DNA of 64,000 bases from an uncultured Methanobrevibacter sp. GTDB taxonomy: Archaea > Methanobacteriota > Methanobacteria > Methanobacteriales > Methanobacteriaceae. The translations under genes were made by a program, and so were the position numbers. Below, piece after piece: positions 10,762 to 19,752 of this stretch. The notes beneath the pieces are model-generated. The model was given only the letters and a program-made list of their open reading frames with translations, was not told the origin of the DNA and did no database searches. The stretch lies in NCBI RefSeq assembly GCF_902784195.1, contig NZ_CACZTX010000003.1, positions 24,068-88,067 of the forward strand, read 5' to 3'. Every line of letters begins with the position of its first letter. Positions within the stretch are counted from its first letter, which is position 1.

Positions 10762-11568
10762 TTAGTGTTTTTGTTGTGTATTTTTAATTGTTTCAGTTAG
10801 TGCAATCAATGGATGTTGATCGTCATCAATGATGGTTATGTCATTAAATGAATTTAATCCTTGCTTTTCAGCGGTTTTTTCCATACCTAACTTAATGTCC
10901 TTATGAAAATCCACGACATAGGAATCAATCTTATCCAATCCTAATTTTACAGAAGCCACTGCTCTGTGGTGTCCGTCCACTAAAATGTATCTTTCTCCAC
11001 TTTTCACTACAATGGTTGGTTCAGCCAATCCTTTTTCAAGTTCATAGGTTCTTCCTTGCAATTCATCAGCGTAAACCCTATCCTGTGTAGGTCTAATTTT
11101 CTCTACAGGGACTTGCTCTCTTGTCAATGTTGTTTCAATGTCATAGAGCTTTTCCATGGTTTCCTTAAATGCATTGACTTTAGTTGGAGTTGACCTTTCA
11201 ATATGTGACCTTACAATATCTGTGTTGGTCATGATTCCTTTTACATGTCTTTCCTTATCAACGACTGGAAGTCTTGAAATACCATGTCTGAACATAACTC
11301 TTGATGCATCGTTAATATGCATATCCTCTCTTGCAACGATTACATCTGTAGACATTATTCCGCTTACTTGATCAGTTACCCAATCCTTTAGCAATAAGTC
11401 GTAAGCGGTAATTATTCCAACGATTTGTCCGCTTTCATCAACAACAGGATAACCGTCGTGCTTTGTTTGTTTCATTAATTTAATAACATCATTATTGAGA
11501 GTATCATATTTTACTGTAAATACGTCTTTTGTCATATAGTCTCTTACTGTTGCCTTTTCTGTATCCAT
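10762..11568 (-). CDS. CBS-pair protein with ParB-like domain
   Basis: A 268-residue protein. Two CBS domains fill residues about 5-125 ([55 protein letters not shown]). A ParB/sulfiredoxin-like C-terminal domain has [21 protein letters not shown] pairs usually bind adenosine nucleotides. The ParB/Srx fold is found in nucleases, NTPases and kinases, so the second domain could be catalytic. The family is known from methanogens, but I know no assigned role. GGAGGGTGA precedes the ATG. It sits between gatB and hisE on the same strand. Confidence 0.85.
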   Translation of the reverse strand: MDTEKATVRDYMTKDVFTVKYDTLNNDVIKLMKQTKHDGYPVVDESGQIVGIITAYDLLLKDWVTDQVSGIMSTDVIVAREDMHINDASRVMFRHGISRLPVVDKERHVKGIMTNTDIVRSHIERSTPTKVNAFKETMEKLYDIETTLTREQVPVEKIRPTQDRVYADELQGRTYELEKGLAEPTIVVKSGERYILVDGHHRAVASVKLGLDKIDSYVVDFHKDIKLGMEKTAEKQGLNSFNDITIIDDDQHPLIALTETIKNTQQKH

Positions 11569-11627
11569 ATTCACCCTCCTATATTGTAATTAAATTTTGA
11601 TAATATAAAGAAAAAATTGAAGAATGT

Positions 11628-12983
11628 TTATTCTTCAAGCAATTCTTTTAAGATGTTTACAGTTTCTCTTGGGTCAGCTTTTCCTTTGGTTAATCTCATT
11701 ACTTGACCCATCAAGAAGTTCAATGCACCTTTTTCACCATTGTGGTAATCATCTACAGCTTTAGGGTTTTCTTCAACTGCTTGTTTAGCTGCAGCTTGAA
11801 CTTCATCATCTTTAACTACACCAATCAATCCTAACTCTTCAGCTATTTGTTTTGGAGTTTGCTTGTTGTTTGGCATTTGTTCAATGATTCTTTGACCTGC
11901 TTTGGTAGTGATTTCCTTATTCAATAGCATATTCAAGAATTCAATCAAGTCATCTGCCAAGATTCCACTTTCTGCAAAGTCAAGTTTATTGTAAGTCAAT
12001 ACCCTTTTAAGTTCGTCTCTCATCCATTTAGCTGCGAATTTAGGGTCAACTTCTTTAGCCACTTCTTCGTAGCATTGAGCCAAATCAAGTTCTGAGGTAA
12101 GCACTTTTGCAGATTCCTCATCGATTCCATATTCACTAACGAATCTTTTCACTTTGTTGTGTGGTGCTTCAGGCATCACATCAAGAACCTTGTTGATTTG
12201 GTCGTCACTGATTTTCATTGGTGGCAAATCAGGATCTGGGATGAATCTGTAGTCATCTGCATTTTCCTTATCTCTCATTGAAACGGTAATCATTTGTGAT
12301 TCTAAGAAAGCTCTGGTTTCCTGTTTGACTTCACGACCTCTTTTTAAGAGGTTTTTCTGTCTGATCACTTCAAAGTTCAAAGCTTTGTATGCACCTTTAA
12401 TGGAGTTGATGTTTTTCATTTCCACTCTGTTTCCACCATTGATTGAAACGTTTACATCTGCTCTCATGGTACCTTCTCCACGAGCTCCTCCACTGTATTC
12501 CAATACTCTGATAAGCTCTTTCAAGAAGTTACGTGCTTCTTCCGGTGAGTGCATATCAGGTTCAGTTACAATCTCGATAAGTGGAATTCCAGAACGGTTG
12601 AAGTCTACAATACCTCTATCCGGTTTGTATTGTCCAGGATCCTCTTCCATGTGAATTTCTCTGATTCTTACACCATTCAATTCACCTTCGTAACCTATAG
12701 GAACAGAAGTTTTCTGATATCCGCAAGGCAAGTCAGGATAATCGTAGTGTTTTCTCATGAAATAAGTAAAGTTTTTATCAATTTTACAGTTAAGCATCAA
12801 TGAAATCATTAAAGCGTTTTCAATTGCTTTTTCATTGGTTGGAAATGGTTTAGCACCTGGTTGGTTTAAACATACTGGGCAAACGTTGGTGTTTGCTGGT
12901 GCTTCTTGATAGTTTGTTGGACAGTTACAGAATAACTTTGAATCGGTTTCAAGTTGTACGTGAATCTCAAGTCCACACATCAT
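11628..12983 (-). CDS. gatB: Asp-tRNA(Asn)/Glu-tRNA(Gln) amidotransferase subunit B
   Basis: GatB phosphorylates and amidates mischarged tRNA with GatA and GatC. The N-terminal kinase-like cradle has CGLEIHVQLETDSKLFCNCP and further zinc-type Cys residues (VCPVCLNQPGAKP). HMEEDPGQYKPD and DFNRSGIPLIEIVTEPDM are hallmark stretches. The C-terminal YqeY-like tail ends near 451. The first ATG is taken here, but it lies 19 nt after the only Shine-Dalgarno (GGAGG). An in-frame ATA at 12995 lies 7 nt after it and would give the family's usual seven residues before GLE. Confidence 0.96.
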   Translation of the reverse strand: MMCGLEIHVQLETDSKLFCNCPTNYQEAPANTNVCPVCLNQPGAKPFPTNEKAIENALMISLMLNCKIDKNFTYFMRKHYDYPDLPCGYQKTSVPIGYEGELNGVRIREIHMEEDPGQYKPDRGIVDFNRSGIPLIEIVTEPDMHSPEEARNFLKELIRVLEYSGGARGEGTMRADVNVSINGGNRVEMKNINSIKGAYKALNFEVIRQKNLLKRGREVKQETRAFLESQMITVSMRDKENADDYRFIPDPDLPPMKISDDQINKVLDVMPEAPHNKVKRFVSEYGIDEESAKVLTSELDLAQCYEEVAKEVDPKFAAKWMRDELKRVLTYNKLDFAESGILADDLIEFLNMLLNKEITTKAGQRIIEQMPNNKQTPKQIAEELGLIGVVKDDEVQAAAKQAVEENPKAVDDYHNGEKGALNFLMGQVMRLTKGKADPRETVNILKELLEE

Positions 12984-13240
12984 ATTTACGTCTATATTAA
13001 TCCCTCCAAGGATTTTTAAATATTATGTTAATTGTTTTTTTAATTAAATAAGAATAAGTAGTTAATAGAAATAAGCAGTTAACTTAATAAAAGTTATTTA
13101 AAAGTTATGTTAATTAACTATAAATTCATATTATGTTAATTTATGTACTATTATATTTATAAAGATTTTCTTTATATAAAATATTATAATAAAAATTAGA
13201 TTTTAAAAGTATTAAAAATAAGAATTATATAATTTGTTTA

Positions 13241-14236
13241 TTATTTAAATTTATTTTTCAAGGAATCCTTAATGTATCTTTTTATGTATTGATCCAATTC
13301 TGGGTTGATTTCACTTTTTTCAGGACCTAATTTGCTTTTATCTGTAAATGTTCCCTTGAGAGTTCTTCCAGTCCATTTAACTTCTTCTTCAACTCTTTTA
13401 CCATATTTGGTTCCAAACATTTTAAAGAGTGGGAACTTAGTGATTCCATTAGCTCCACTTAAGATAAGGATTCCTATATTCGCTAAGTTGTCAGTCCATG
13501 TTCCACAGATGATTTCCAAATCCGGAAATTCAAGTCTTATTGTAGAGACTACTTTAGCGTAGTATAATGATGCCGGTTGGGAACTGTTTACATACTCAGT
13601 TTCTGGATGAGGATTTAAGGAATAAAAGATCACTCTATCTATTTTATGTTCTCTGATGTAGTCCTTAAGGTATTCTATATCTTCAAAGCTTTCTCCAAGG
13701 CCTAAAATTATTGTAATTGCTTTTTTGAATCCTAAATCGCCTGCCTTATCCAACATATCACCGATTTGGTCCAATGGCTTGCTTGGGCAAACGGTCTTTT
13801 GAAATTCTGGATTTGCAGCTTCAACAGCACCAGTGATTCCTTTTATCTCAGAGCCATATTCCTCCAATTCAGAAGTGATTCCAGTGTTTAGCCAAACACC
13901 ATCTCCAGTGATCGTGTGTATGTTTTCAGCTATTGACTTGATTTCTGCAGTTGTGAATGATTTATATCCTCCAGATAGGAATTCTATATTCCAGCCAAGC
14001 CTGCTGCACATTTCAGCTTCTGCCAATATATTGTTCACTCTGCGCTTTGCTTTAGTCGGATCCTTGATTTTGTTTTTTTGAGTGCTCATATAGCAGAATT
14101 TGCAGTCTCCCTTATCACACCACCATGATAAAAAAACAGCTCTTTCTAAGCTTATTTCATTATATCCCTTTTTTAAGCTAAGATTATTTGCTTTGGTGAT
14201 CAATTCAAGTGTTTTAATGCTGTTTATATCATTCAT
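13241..14236 (-). CDS. Radical SAM protein with CX4CX2C motif
   Basis: A 331-residue radical SAM enzyme of the biotin-synthase-like/HmdB-like type. The [4Fe-4S] motif near residue 40 reads WWCDKGDCKFCYMS, that is C-x4-C-x2-C instead of the canonical C-x3-C-x2-C. LSGGYKSF and IILGLGESFEDIEYL occupy the positions of the GGE-type and later barrel motifs, and LNPHPETEY and LSGANGITKFPLF lie near the C terminus. No second cluster motif is apparent. HmdB uses CX5CX2C, so altered spacing has precedent in methanogens. Substrate unknown. AGGCGA precedes the ATG. Confidence 0.85.
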   Translation of the reverse strand: MNDINSIKTLELITKANNLSLKKGYNEISLERAVFLSWWCDKGDCKFCYMSTQKNKIKDPTKAKRRVNNILAEAEMCSRLGWNIEFLSGGYKSFTTAEIKSIAENIHTITGDGVWLNTGITSELEEYGSEIKGITGAVEAANPEFQKTVCPSKPLDQIGDMLDKAGDLGFKKAITIILGLGESFEDIEYLKDYIREHKIDRVIFYSLNPHPETEYVNSSQPASLYYAKVVSTIRLEFPDLEIICGTWTDNLANIGILILSGANGITKFPLFKMFGTKYGKRVEEEVKWTGRTLKGTFTDKSKLGPEKSEINPELDQYIKRYIKDSLKNKFK

Positions 14237-14394
14237 GGTTTCGCCTTTTCTTTTTTGCTTTTGTATTTCTTGTTTGTCCTTCTTGTCTTTAATATTTATA
14301 TTTATTCTTATATATTAAATTTATATATTAAAATTTGTAAATAATGAATATGGTAAGGAATATAATATTTTTCTAGATTATTTTTATAGAAACA

Positions 14395-14402
14395 TTTATA
14401 TA
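14395..14402 (+). promoter_or_regulatory. TATA box of the tRNA cluster
   Basis: TTTATATA lies about 87 nt upstream of the tRNA-Asn gene and is the strongest TATA box in this gap. A palindromic TATGTTAATCAACATA overlaps and follows it. The five tRNAs from Asn to His are probably transcribed from here. Confidence 0.5.
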
Positions 14403-14481
14403 CTATGTTAATCAACATAATATTACTGTATTATTCAGTATGTATTTTTTAAAACTATGATTTGCAAGCATGGGTTGTTTT

Positions 14482-14554
<73 letters not shown>

Positions 14555-14559
14555 CTTAT

Positions 14560-14633
14560 GGGCCCATAGCTTAGCCAGGTAGAGCGCTCGGCTCATAACC
14601 GGGATGTCATGGGTTCGAATCCCATTGGGCCCA
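14560..14633 (+). tRNA. tRNA-Met (CAT), elongator type
   Basis: Acceptor GGGCCCA/TGGGCCC and anticodon loop CTCATAA give anticodon CAT. The anticodon stem lacks the run of three G-C pairs typical of initiator tRNA and the gene starts with a G-C pair, so I favour elongator Met. A C34-modified tRNA-Ile(CAT) cannot be excluded. It lies 5 nt after tRNA-Asn. Confidence 0.88.
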
Positions 14634-14665
14634 TTGTATAATCTAGTTTTATTGCATTCGTATTT

Positions 14666-14743
<78 letters not shown>

Positions 14744-14791
14744 TTTTTTATATTTGAAAGATATTTGGGAATCTCCTTCCCTCTCTTAGTA

Positions 14792-14874
14792 GCGGGGGTG
14801 TCCGAGCGGCCAAAGGAGACAGGCTTAGGACCTGTTGACGCAGGTCTACCAGGGTTCGAATCCCTGCTCCCGCA
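14792..14874 (+). tRNA. tRNA-Leu (TAG)
   Basis: A class II tRNA of 83 nt with a long variable arm. Acceptor GCGGGGG/CTCCCGC has one G-T pair; anticodon loop CTTAGGA; T-loop TTCGAAT. Confidence 0.95.
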
Positions 14875-14920
14875 TATTCTTTAATTTTTTTAGTTTTTAT
14901 TCCTATTATGGTATTCGTTT

Positions 14921-14993
14921 GCCGGGGTAGGGTAGGCGGTCATCCTACGGGACTGTGGATCCTGTGACTCGGGTTCAAATCTCGGCCCCGGCC
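14921..14993 (+). tRNA. tRNA-His (GTG)
   Basis: Acceptor GCCGGGG/CCCCGGC, anticodon loop CTGTGGA and discriminator C. The base before position 1 is T, so the G(-1) needed by HisRS is not encoded and must be added after transcription. Confidence 0.94.
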
Positions 14994-15162
14994 CCATTTT
15001 TAAACTTTTTTATTATTTTAACTCTTTTTAAACTACTTTTTCATTGATTATTTTACTTGTTAAAAAGTTTATTTGTTCCAATTTATTTCGTATATTACTT
15101 TTCAAATGCTCTAACTGCTTTTATTTATATCTAAAGAAATAAACTAAATATAATTAGGTTAC

Positions 15163-15242
15163 ATTTTAATTAGATTTCATTTTAATTAGATAATATTTTA
15201 ATTAGATTAGATTTTAATTAGATTACATTTTAATTAGATTAT
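15163..15242. repeat. 16-bp tandem repeat, five copies
   Basis: The core ATTTTAATTAGA recurs at 15163, 15179, 15195, 15211 and 15227 with an exact 16-bp period. It ends about 36 bp before the hjc start codon, so it overlaps the likely promoter and 5' leader of hjc. Confidence 0.75.
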
Positions 15243-15278
15243 AATTAATTTAGGTTACATTTTTAAGTGGGTTTTAAT

Positions 15279-15686
15279 ATGGCTAAAAAAGGTTCAGCTG
15301 AGGAAAGAGATTTAGTTCATAAATTATGGGATAGGGATTTTGCAGCTATGAGAGCTCCAGCATCTGGTGGTGCTACTAAAAAGCCATTGCCTGATGTTAT
15401 AGCAGGAAATGGTAAAATTTACTTAGCTATTGAAGTGAAGACAACTACTAAAGATAAGATATATGTTGATCATCCTCAAATTGATGCTTTAATTGAGTTT
15501 TCAGAGATTTTTGGTGCAGATCCATACCTTGGTGTTAAATTTAAATATACAAAATGGTTTTTCTTATCTCCTGATTTAATTGAGAAAACTAGAAATGGTA
15601 ATTATAAGGTAGAAAAGAACTACTGTTTGGAAAAGGCATATGAGATTGATGAAATCTGTGGCTTTGACAAGCAAGTCAAATTTTAA
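15279..15686 (+). CDS. hjc: Holliday junction resolvase Hjc
   Basis: Archaeal structure-specific nuclease that cuts four-way junctions in recombination. It has 135 residues in the usual size range. The restriction-endonuclease-like core shows the N-terminal Glu in GSAEERDLVHKLWD, then APASGGATKKPLPDVIAGN and the catalytic AIEVKTTTKDKIYV (ExK). The start is MAKKGSAEER, which fits the family; the GTG four codons earlier is less likely. It lies between two tRNA groups, and its leader contains the 16-bp repeats. Confidence 0.95.
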   Translation: MAKKGSAEERDLVHKLWDRDFAAMRAPASGGATKKPLPDVIAGNGKIYLAIEVKTTTKDKIYVDHPQIDALIEFSEIFGADPYLGVKFKYTKWFFLSPDLIEKTRNGNYKVEKNYCLEKAYEIDEICGFDKQVKF

Positions 15687-15830
15687 TATTCATTAAACAT
15701 TCTATTCTCATTTTTCTCTTTTTCATTTTTCTATTTTCATTATTTCAAAAATTCTTATTTTATTTTTTTATTTCATCAATAAGTTTATATATTATTAAAA
15801 CATACTTTATAATACTGTATTATTATTTAT

Positions 15831-15902
15831 GCCAAGATAGCTTAGAGGCGAAGCGGTTGGCTGCAGACCAATTACACGGGAGTTCAAATCTCTCTCTTGG
15901 CT
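15831..15902 (+). tRNA. tRNA-Cys (GCA)
   Basis: Acceptor GCCAAGA/TCTTGGC, anticodon loop CTGCAGA and T-loop TTCAAAT. A TATA box TTTATATA lies at 15784-15791, about 47 nt upstream. Confidence 0.95.
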
Positions 15903-15940
15903 TTAGGTTAACATATTGCATATGTTAATCTATTAAGTAT

Positions 15941-16096
15941 GGGGTTATGGTGTAACCTGGCATCATCTGGGACTCCAGTTGTCTTTGAAGAAATACGCGT
16001 AGTCTGATGATCAGTATACATTGGTTATGTGATGACCAATTGGAGTACTGAGGCAAGAGAAATCCTAGGATCGGGGTTCAAATCCCTGTGACCCCA
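15941..16096 (+). tRNA. tRNA-Trp (CCA) with intron
   Basis: The exons form a 73-nt tRNA. Acceptor GGGGTTA/TGACCCC, anticodon stem TGGGA/TCCTA and T-arm CGGGG-TTCAAAT-CCCTG are intact, with CCA at 15975-15977. An 83-nt intron (about 15979-16061) interrupts the canonical position 37/38. Splicing by the bulge-helix-bulge endonuclease is required before function. Confidence 0.93.
15979..16061 (+). ncRNA. tRNA-Trp intron containing box C/D guide RNA
   Basis: The intron holds box C TGATGA (16005-16010), a C'-like TGATGA (16030-16035) and box D CTGA (16048-16051). The guide before box D (TTGGAGTA) is complementary to the pre-tRNA ACTCCA. Counting five bases from box D lands on C34, the first anticodon base. 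This matches the known archaeal system in which the tRNA-Trp intron directs 2'-O-methylation of C34. The D' box is weak. The partner proteins fibrillarin and Nop5 are encoded at 53.8-55.8 kb. Confidence 0.85.
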
Positions 16097-16343
16097 TTTT
16101 TACTTAATTTTACTATTTTTATAAACTATTTTTACTTAATTTTTTACTATTTTTAATAAACTATTTTTATAAACTATTTTTACTTAGATTTTTTCAGTTT
16201 TAAGATATTTTATAGTCTATTTTAGGTAATTTTTTCATTATTTTTTATTCTTTTTCTTATTTTTCAGTGTATTTTAGGTAAGTTTATTTACTATTTCTTA
16301 AAGAATATCTAATAGATTTTAAATTAATTTTTTAAGTGATATT

Positions 16344-16991
16344 ATGGATAAAATCAATAATGTTTATTGTATTGAAGGAGTTATGGCCGATTCCAATTCC
16401 TATTTGATTGATAGCACCGATTCTGATTCTGAATATAATTACATTTTAGTGGATGCTGGAACCGGACAGAGCAATTCAAACTTATTTTCAAAAATCAAGG
16501 AGATAGGCATTGAGCCTGAGGATATAGAATTGATTGTAAACACTCATTGCCACTACGACCATGTTGGTGGAAATGACTTTTTCCCAAATGCAAAAATAGC
16601 TATTCATAAGATTGATGCTATTGCACTCAGAGATCCTGAAAGCGAATTGACCGTTTCCTCATTGTTCGGTTCAATTGTCAGAAGGCATGATGTGGATATT
16701 GAACTTGAAGAAGGGGATAAAATAGCTAATTTTGAAGTTATAAACACTCCTGGGCATACAAAAGGTGGGATATCATTGTATGATGGTGAGATTCTCATAA
16801 GTGGAGATACCATTTTTGCAAATGGTGGAGTAGGCCGTATGGATATTGGTGGAGACCCTAATGACATGAGGGAGTCATTAATGCGTTTAAAGGAGTTGGA
16901 TGTTGAATATTTGCTTCCAGGACATGGTCCTTGGGTAAAAAATGGAAATCAGCATATTGAAATGTCTTGCATGATGATGGGAATAAGATAA
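16344..16991 (+). CDS. MBL-fold metallo-hydrolase (glyoxalase II-like)
   Basis: A 215-residue single-domain metallo-beta-lactamase fold. The zinc signature THCHYDHVGG lies near residue 70, with TPGHTKGGISLY, SGDTIFANGGVGR and LPGHGPW providing the remaining ligands. Small proteins of this group include hydroxyacylglutathione hydrolase and other thioester hydrolases. Methanogens lack glutathione, so the substrate is open. No signal peptide. It is monocistronic and convergent with trkA. Confidence 0.88.
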   Translation: MDKINNVYCIEGVMADSNSYLIDSTDSDSEYNYILVDAGTGQSNSNLFSKIKEIGIEPEDIELIVNTHCHYDHVGGNDFFPNAKIAIHKIDAIALRDPESELTVSSLFGSIVRRHDVDIELEEGDKIANFEVINTPGHTKGGISLYDGEILISGDTIFANGGVGRMDIGGDPNDMRESLMRLKELDVEYLLPGHGPWVKNGNQHIEMSCMMMGIR

Positions 16992-17042
16992 TAATTATTT
17001 TATTCCTTTTTTATTGAAAAAATAATTAGTTTTAATATTTAC

Positions 17043-17068
17043 GAATGAATAGTTCATTCATAAAAAAA
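17043..17068. terminator. Bidirectional hairpin terminator
   Basis: GAATGAA (17043-17049) pairs with TTCATTC (17053-17059) with a 3-nt loop, flanked by A- and T-rich tracts. It lies between the convergent MBL hydrolase and trkA genes. Confidence 0.5.
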
Positions 17069-17084
17069 TAGTGGGATTGGGGAT

Positions 17085-17759
17085 TTAAAATCCGAATAAT
17101 CCTCCAGCGCCCATAAATTTCTTTTCAGCTTTTTCAAAGGCATTCCTTTTTACAAGAATTGAAATCTTATCTCCGTTGCTTAATATGTCATCCGGTTGAG
17201 GAATTTCCAATTCGTGATTGTCATTATTCTTAGAAATGATAATGTAATCCTTGGTAGGAGAGAATTCAGAAACTTTCTTTCCAAAAACCTTTGGATTTTT
17301 AATGGTCATATCTAAAATCTCTGCATTACCTGCACCAAATGCCATTAAGTCAGCTACATTTGGTCTAGTAATAACTTTCTCGAGGAATCCTGCTGCAGTT
17401 CTTTCAGGACTGATTACCTTATCAATTCCAACTTTCTTAAATGCCTCTTCGTGGTCAGGGTTACTTACTCTTGCAATGATTTTTCCATCAGTGTATTCCT
17501 TGACAAGAATACAGGATAATAAGTTTGATTCATCATTACCGGTAGTTGCTACAAAAACATCTGCCTCTTCAATATTCGCTTCTTCCAATGTTTTTGTATC
17601 GGTTCCATTACCACAAATGACCATTGCATCCAATTCCTCTGAAGCATGATCACATAAGTCATCATTGCTTTCAATAATTGTTACATCATAACCATGAATG
17701 ATTAAACGGTCTGCAAGGGAAAGCCCTACACGACCTCCGCCCATAATCACAATATACAT
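17085..17759 (-). CDS. trkA: Trk potassium uptake regulatory protein TrkA
   Basis: Cytoplasmic gating subunit of the Trk K+ transporter. The RCK N domain begins YIVIMGGGRVGLSLADRL, the GxGxxG-type nucleotide site, with an acidic residue ending strand 2 (IIESND). An RCK C domain of about 80 residues closes the protein. Length of 224 residues is that of single-RCK archaeal TrkA. AGGTG precedes the ATG for MYIVIMGG. It lies downstream of trkH on the same strand with a 255-bp gap, so it may have its own promoter. Confidence 0.92.
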   Translation of the reverse strand: MYIVIMGGGRVGLSLADRLIIHGYDVTIIESNDDLCDHASEELDAMVICGNGTDTKTLEEANIEEADVFVATTGNDESNLLSCILVKEYTDGKIIARVSNPDHEEAFKKVGIDKVISPERTAAGFLEKVITRPNVADLMAFGAGNAEILDMTIKNPKVFGKKVSEFSPTKDYIIISKNNDNHELEIPQPDDILSNGDKISILVKRNAFEKAEKKFMGAGGLFGF

Positions 17760-18014
17760 AACAAACACCTAAAAACTTTTTTTACGAATAAAAAATTCTA
17801 TATTTTCTATAATCATTAATTTATAATATAAAATATTTGTAATTATAATTTGTTGTAATTTTCAAAAATTTTTATGAAAATTAACATATTGTTTTAATAT
17901 CTAAATTTATATTTATAAATCTTTCGTAAAGTTAGTTTTTATTTATTAAAACAATAAAAAATAGCATTTTTTAGGCGATATTTCAACGAATTTTTTAGGG
18001 AATAGAATGGTTTT

Positions 18015-19493
18015 TTATTCAATTGATCCATTTCTCTTTCTGTTCTTAATTCTTCTCTTTGGATTTATTAATCCGCTGATGGTTCTAAAGACCACTAAGA
18101 CAGGAATGATTTCTAATCTGCCAATCCACATTAAGAAAATCAAGGTCAGTTTCACTGGCATTGGCAATCCACCAAATACAATTCCAGTACTCAATCCGTT
18201 ATTGCTTTGAATGGAAATAACGTCAAATAATGCTGTAAATGGATCATATCCATAGAGAGTCATTATTATCCACCCACATACCAAGAACATTAGGAATATC
18301 ACTATATATGCAGATGCCTCTTTTATCTCCCTTTCATTGATTTTCTTTCCTCCAATTCTTGTACTGACTACTCTCCCTTCTGGTGAAACAAGGTTGGTGA
18401 TAGTTAAGTTCATTCCTTTAAGTACGGTAATTACCCTAATAAGCTTTAAACCACCTCCAGTAGATCCAGAAGAACCACCAATAAGCATTAAAACCATTAA
18501 AACAATAAGTGAAGCGCTGCTCCATCTTGCAAGTTCATAAGGAGGAACTACATTTGCACCGGTAGTTGTGATTGCAGAAACAATGGTGAACAATTCCTCG
18601 ATAGGCACCATTTTATTTGTAACTAAAATGAATGCGCTTGCAATAAGAATCAAGCAAATAAGCAATTGGAATTGCACATCCTTTAAGACAGATTTTCCTT
18701 TAGTCTTGACAATCTTATAGTGGATGGAGAAGCTTGTTGCGCCTAAAATCATTAAAGCCATAGTGATTATGTAAACCAAGCTGTTTTGATAGAATCCTAC
18801 ATTTGCGTTTTTAATTGACATTCCTCCAGTGGAAATGCTGGTAAATGTAAGATTTATTGCATCGAATATTGGAAGTCCTGCCAAAATAAAGAGGATTATT
18901 CCTGCAGCGGTGTAAATCAAGTAAATTTCCAAAGCTTTTCTTAAGGTATTTGCAATGTTCGGCTTGATCTTTTCCTCTCTTGCCTCTGATTTGTATAATC
19001 TTGATGCAGCAGTACCTGCTCTGATTAGAATTCCGATAAATATGATTACAATTCCCAATCCGCCTATCCATTGTTCCAAACTTCTCAAGAATAAGATGGA
19101 TTTAGGTAAAATTTCAACGTTTACAAAAAAAGTCATTCCACTACCTGTCCATGCAGACATGTTTTCAAAAAGCGCATCGACAAAGGGGATATCTAATGAA
19201 AGGGTCATGATTGAAGCTCCAATCATTGAAGCCCATAGCCATGCAAAGGAAGATATCAGCATTCCATGTTTCAGTCTAAGCTTGTTGTAATTCTTGAATT
19301 TTTTAGTAAAAGCAGTTCCTAAAAGGAATGAAATAAAACAAGGAATGAAAAAGGCGCTAACTTTAATGTACTCTCCGTAGATTAATGCAACTAGAATAGG
19401 GGCTAATAAAACGATACCTAATCCTTGCATTATGTATCCTAAATAATGGAGCACTACCAATAAATCAGCTTTAGAAATATATTTCCTTTTCAT
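18015..19493 (-). CDS. trkH: Trk potassium uptake protein TrkH
   Basis: Membrane pore subunit of K+ uptake, 492 residues with about ten hydrophobic segments and four P-loop repeats. Filter-region stretches include SAWTGSGMTFF, TSISTGGMSI, ITTTGANVVPP and SNNGLSTGI. The Walker-like GGSSGSTGGGLKLIRV segment is typical of TrkH. No Shine-Dalgarno precedes the ATG; instead TTTAAATATA is centred about 27 nt upstream of it (minus strand), which would give a leaderless or nearly leaderless mRNA. It pairs with TrkA just downstream. Confidence 0.94.
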   Translation of the reverse strand: MKRKYISKADLLVVLHYLGYIMQGLGIVLLAPILVALIYGEYIKVSAFFIPCFISFLLGTAFTKKFKNYNKLRLKHGMLISSFAWLWASMIGASIMTLSLDIPFVDALFENMSAWTGSGMTFFVNVEILPKSILFLRSLEQWIGGLGIVIIFIGILIRAGTAASRLYKSEAREEKIKPNIANTLRKALEIYLIYTAAGIILFILAGLPIFDAINLTFTSISTGGMSIKNANVGFYQNSLVYIITMALMILGATSFSIHYKIVKTKGKSVLKDVQFQLLICLILIASAFILVTNKMVPIEELFTIVSAITTTGANVVPPYELARWSSASLIVLMVLMLIGGSSGSTGGGLKLIRVITVLKGMNLTITNLVSPEGRVVSTRIGGKKINEREIKEASAYIVIFLMFLVCGWIIMTLYGYDPFTALFDVISIQSNNGLSTGIVFGGLPMPVKLTLIFLMWIGRLEIIPVLVVFRTISGLINPKRRIKNRKRNGSIE

Positions 19494-19515
19494 ACAAATA
19501 TTGATTATACTTTTG

Positions 19516-19525
19516 TATATTTAAA
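19516..19525 (-). promoter_or_regulatory. TATA box of trkH, implying leaderless mRNA
   Basis: On the minus strand TTTAAATATA is centred about 27 nt before the trkH ATG, the usual TATA-to-start-site distance in archaea. No ribosome binding site is present between them. Confidence 0.5.
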
Positions 19526-19536
19526 TATTATTATAG

Positions 19537-19633
19537 GTTAGTTTTTATATATTCAAACTATGCTAGGTTAAGATATGTTTTGGGGCTTATTTTTGTTTTG
19601 TTAGTTTTTATATATTCAAACTATACTAAGTTA
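19537..19633. repeat. 34-bp direct repeat, two copies
   Basis: GTTAGTTTTTATATATTCAA begins both copies, at 19537-19570 and 19600-19633. They differ at two positions in 34 and lie 63 bp apart. Each contains a TATA-like TTTTATATA. They sit between trkH and the flippase-like gene. Confidence 0.75.
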
Positions 19634-19752
19634 AATATATAATTTTAAATAAAAGATTTATTAAATATTTTATTATTGAGATAATTTTTTTCATTGAATA
19701 ACATGATTTTTTTTAAAATCATCTCACTTATTAGAAAACAGTAGCTGATAAA

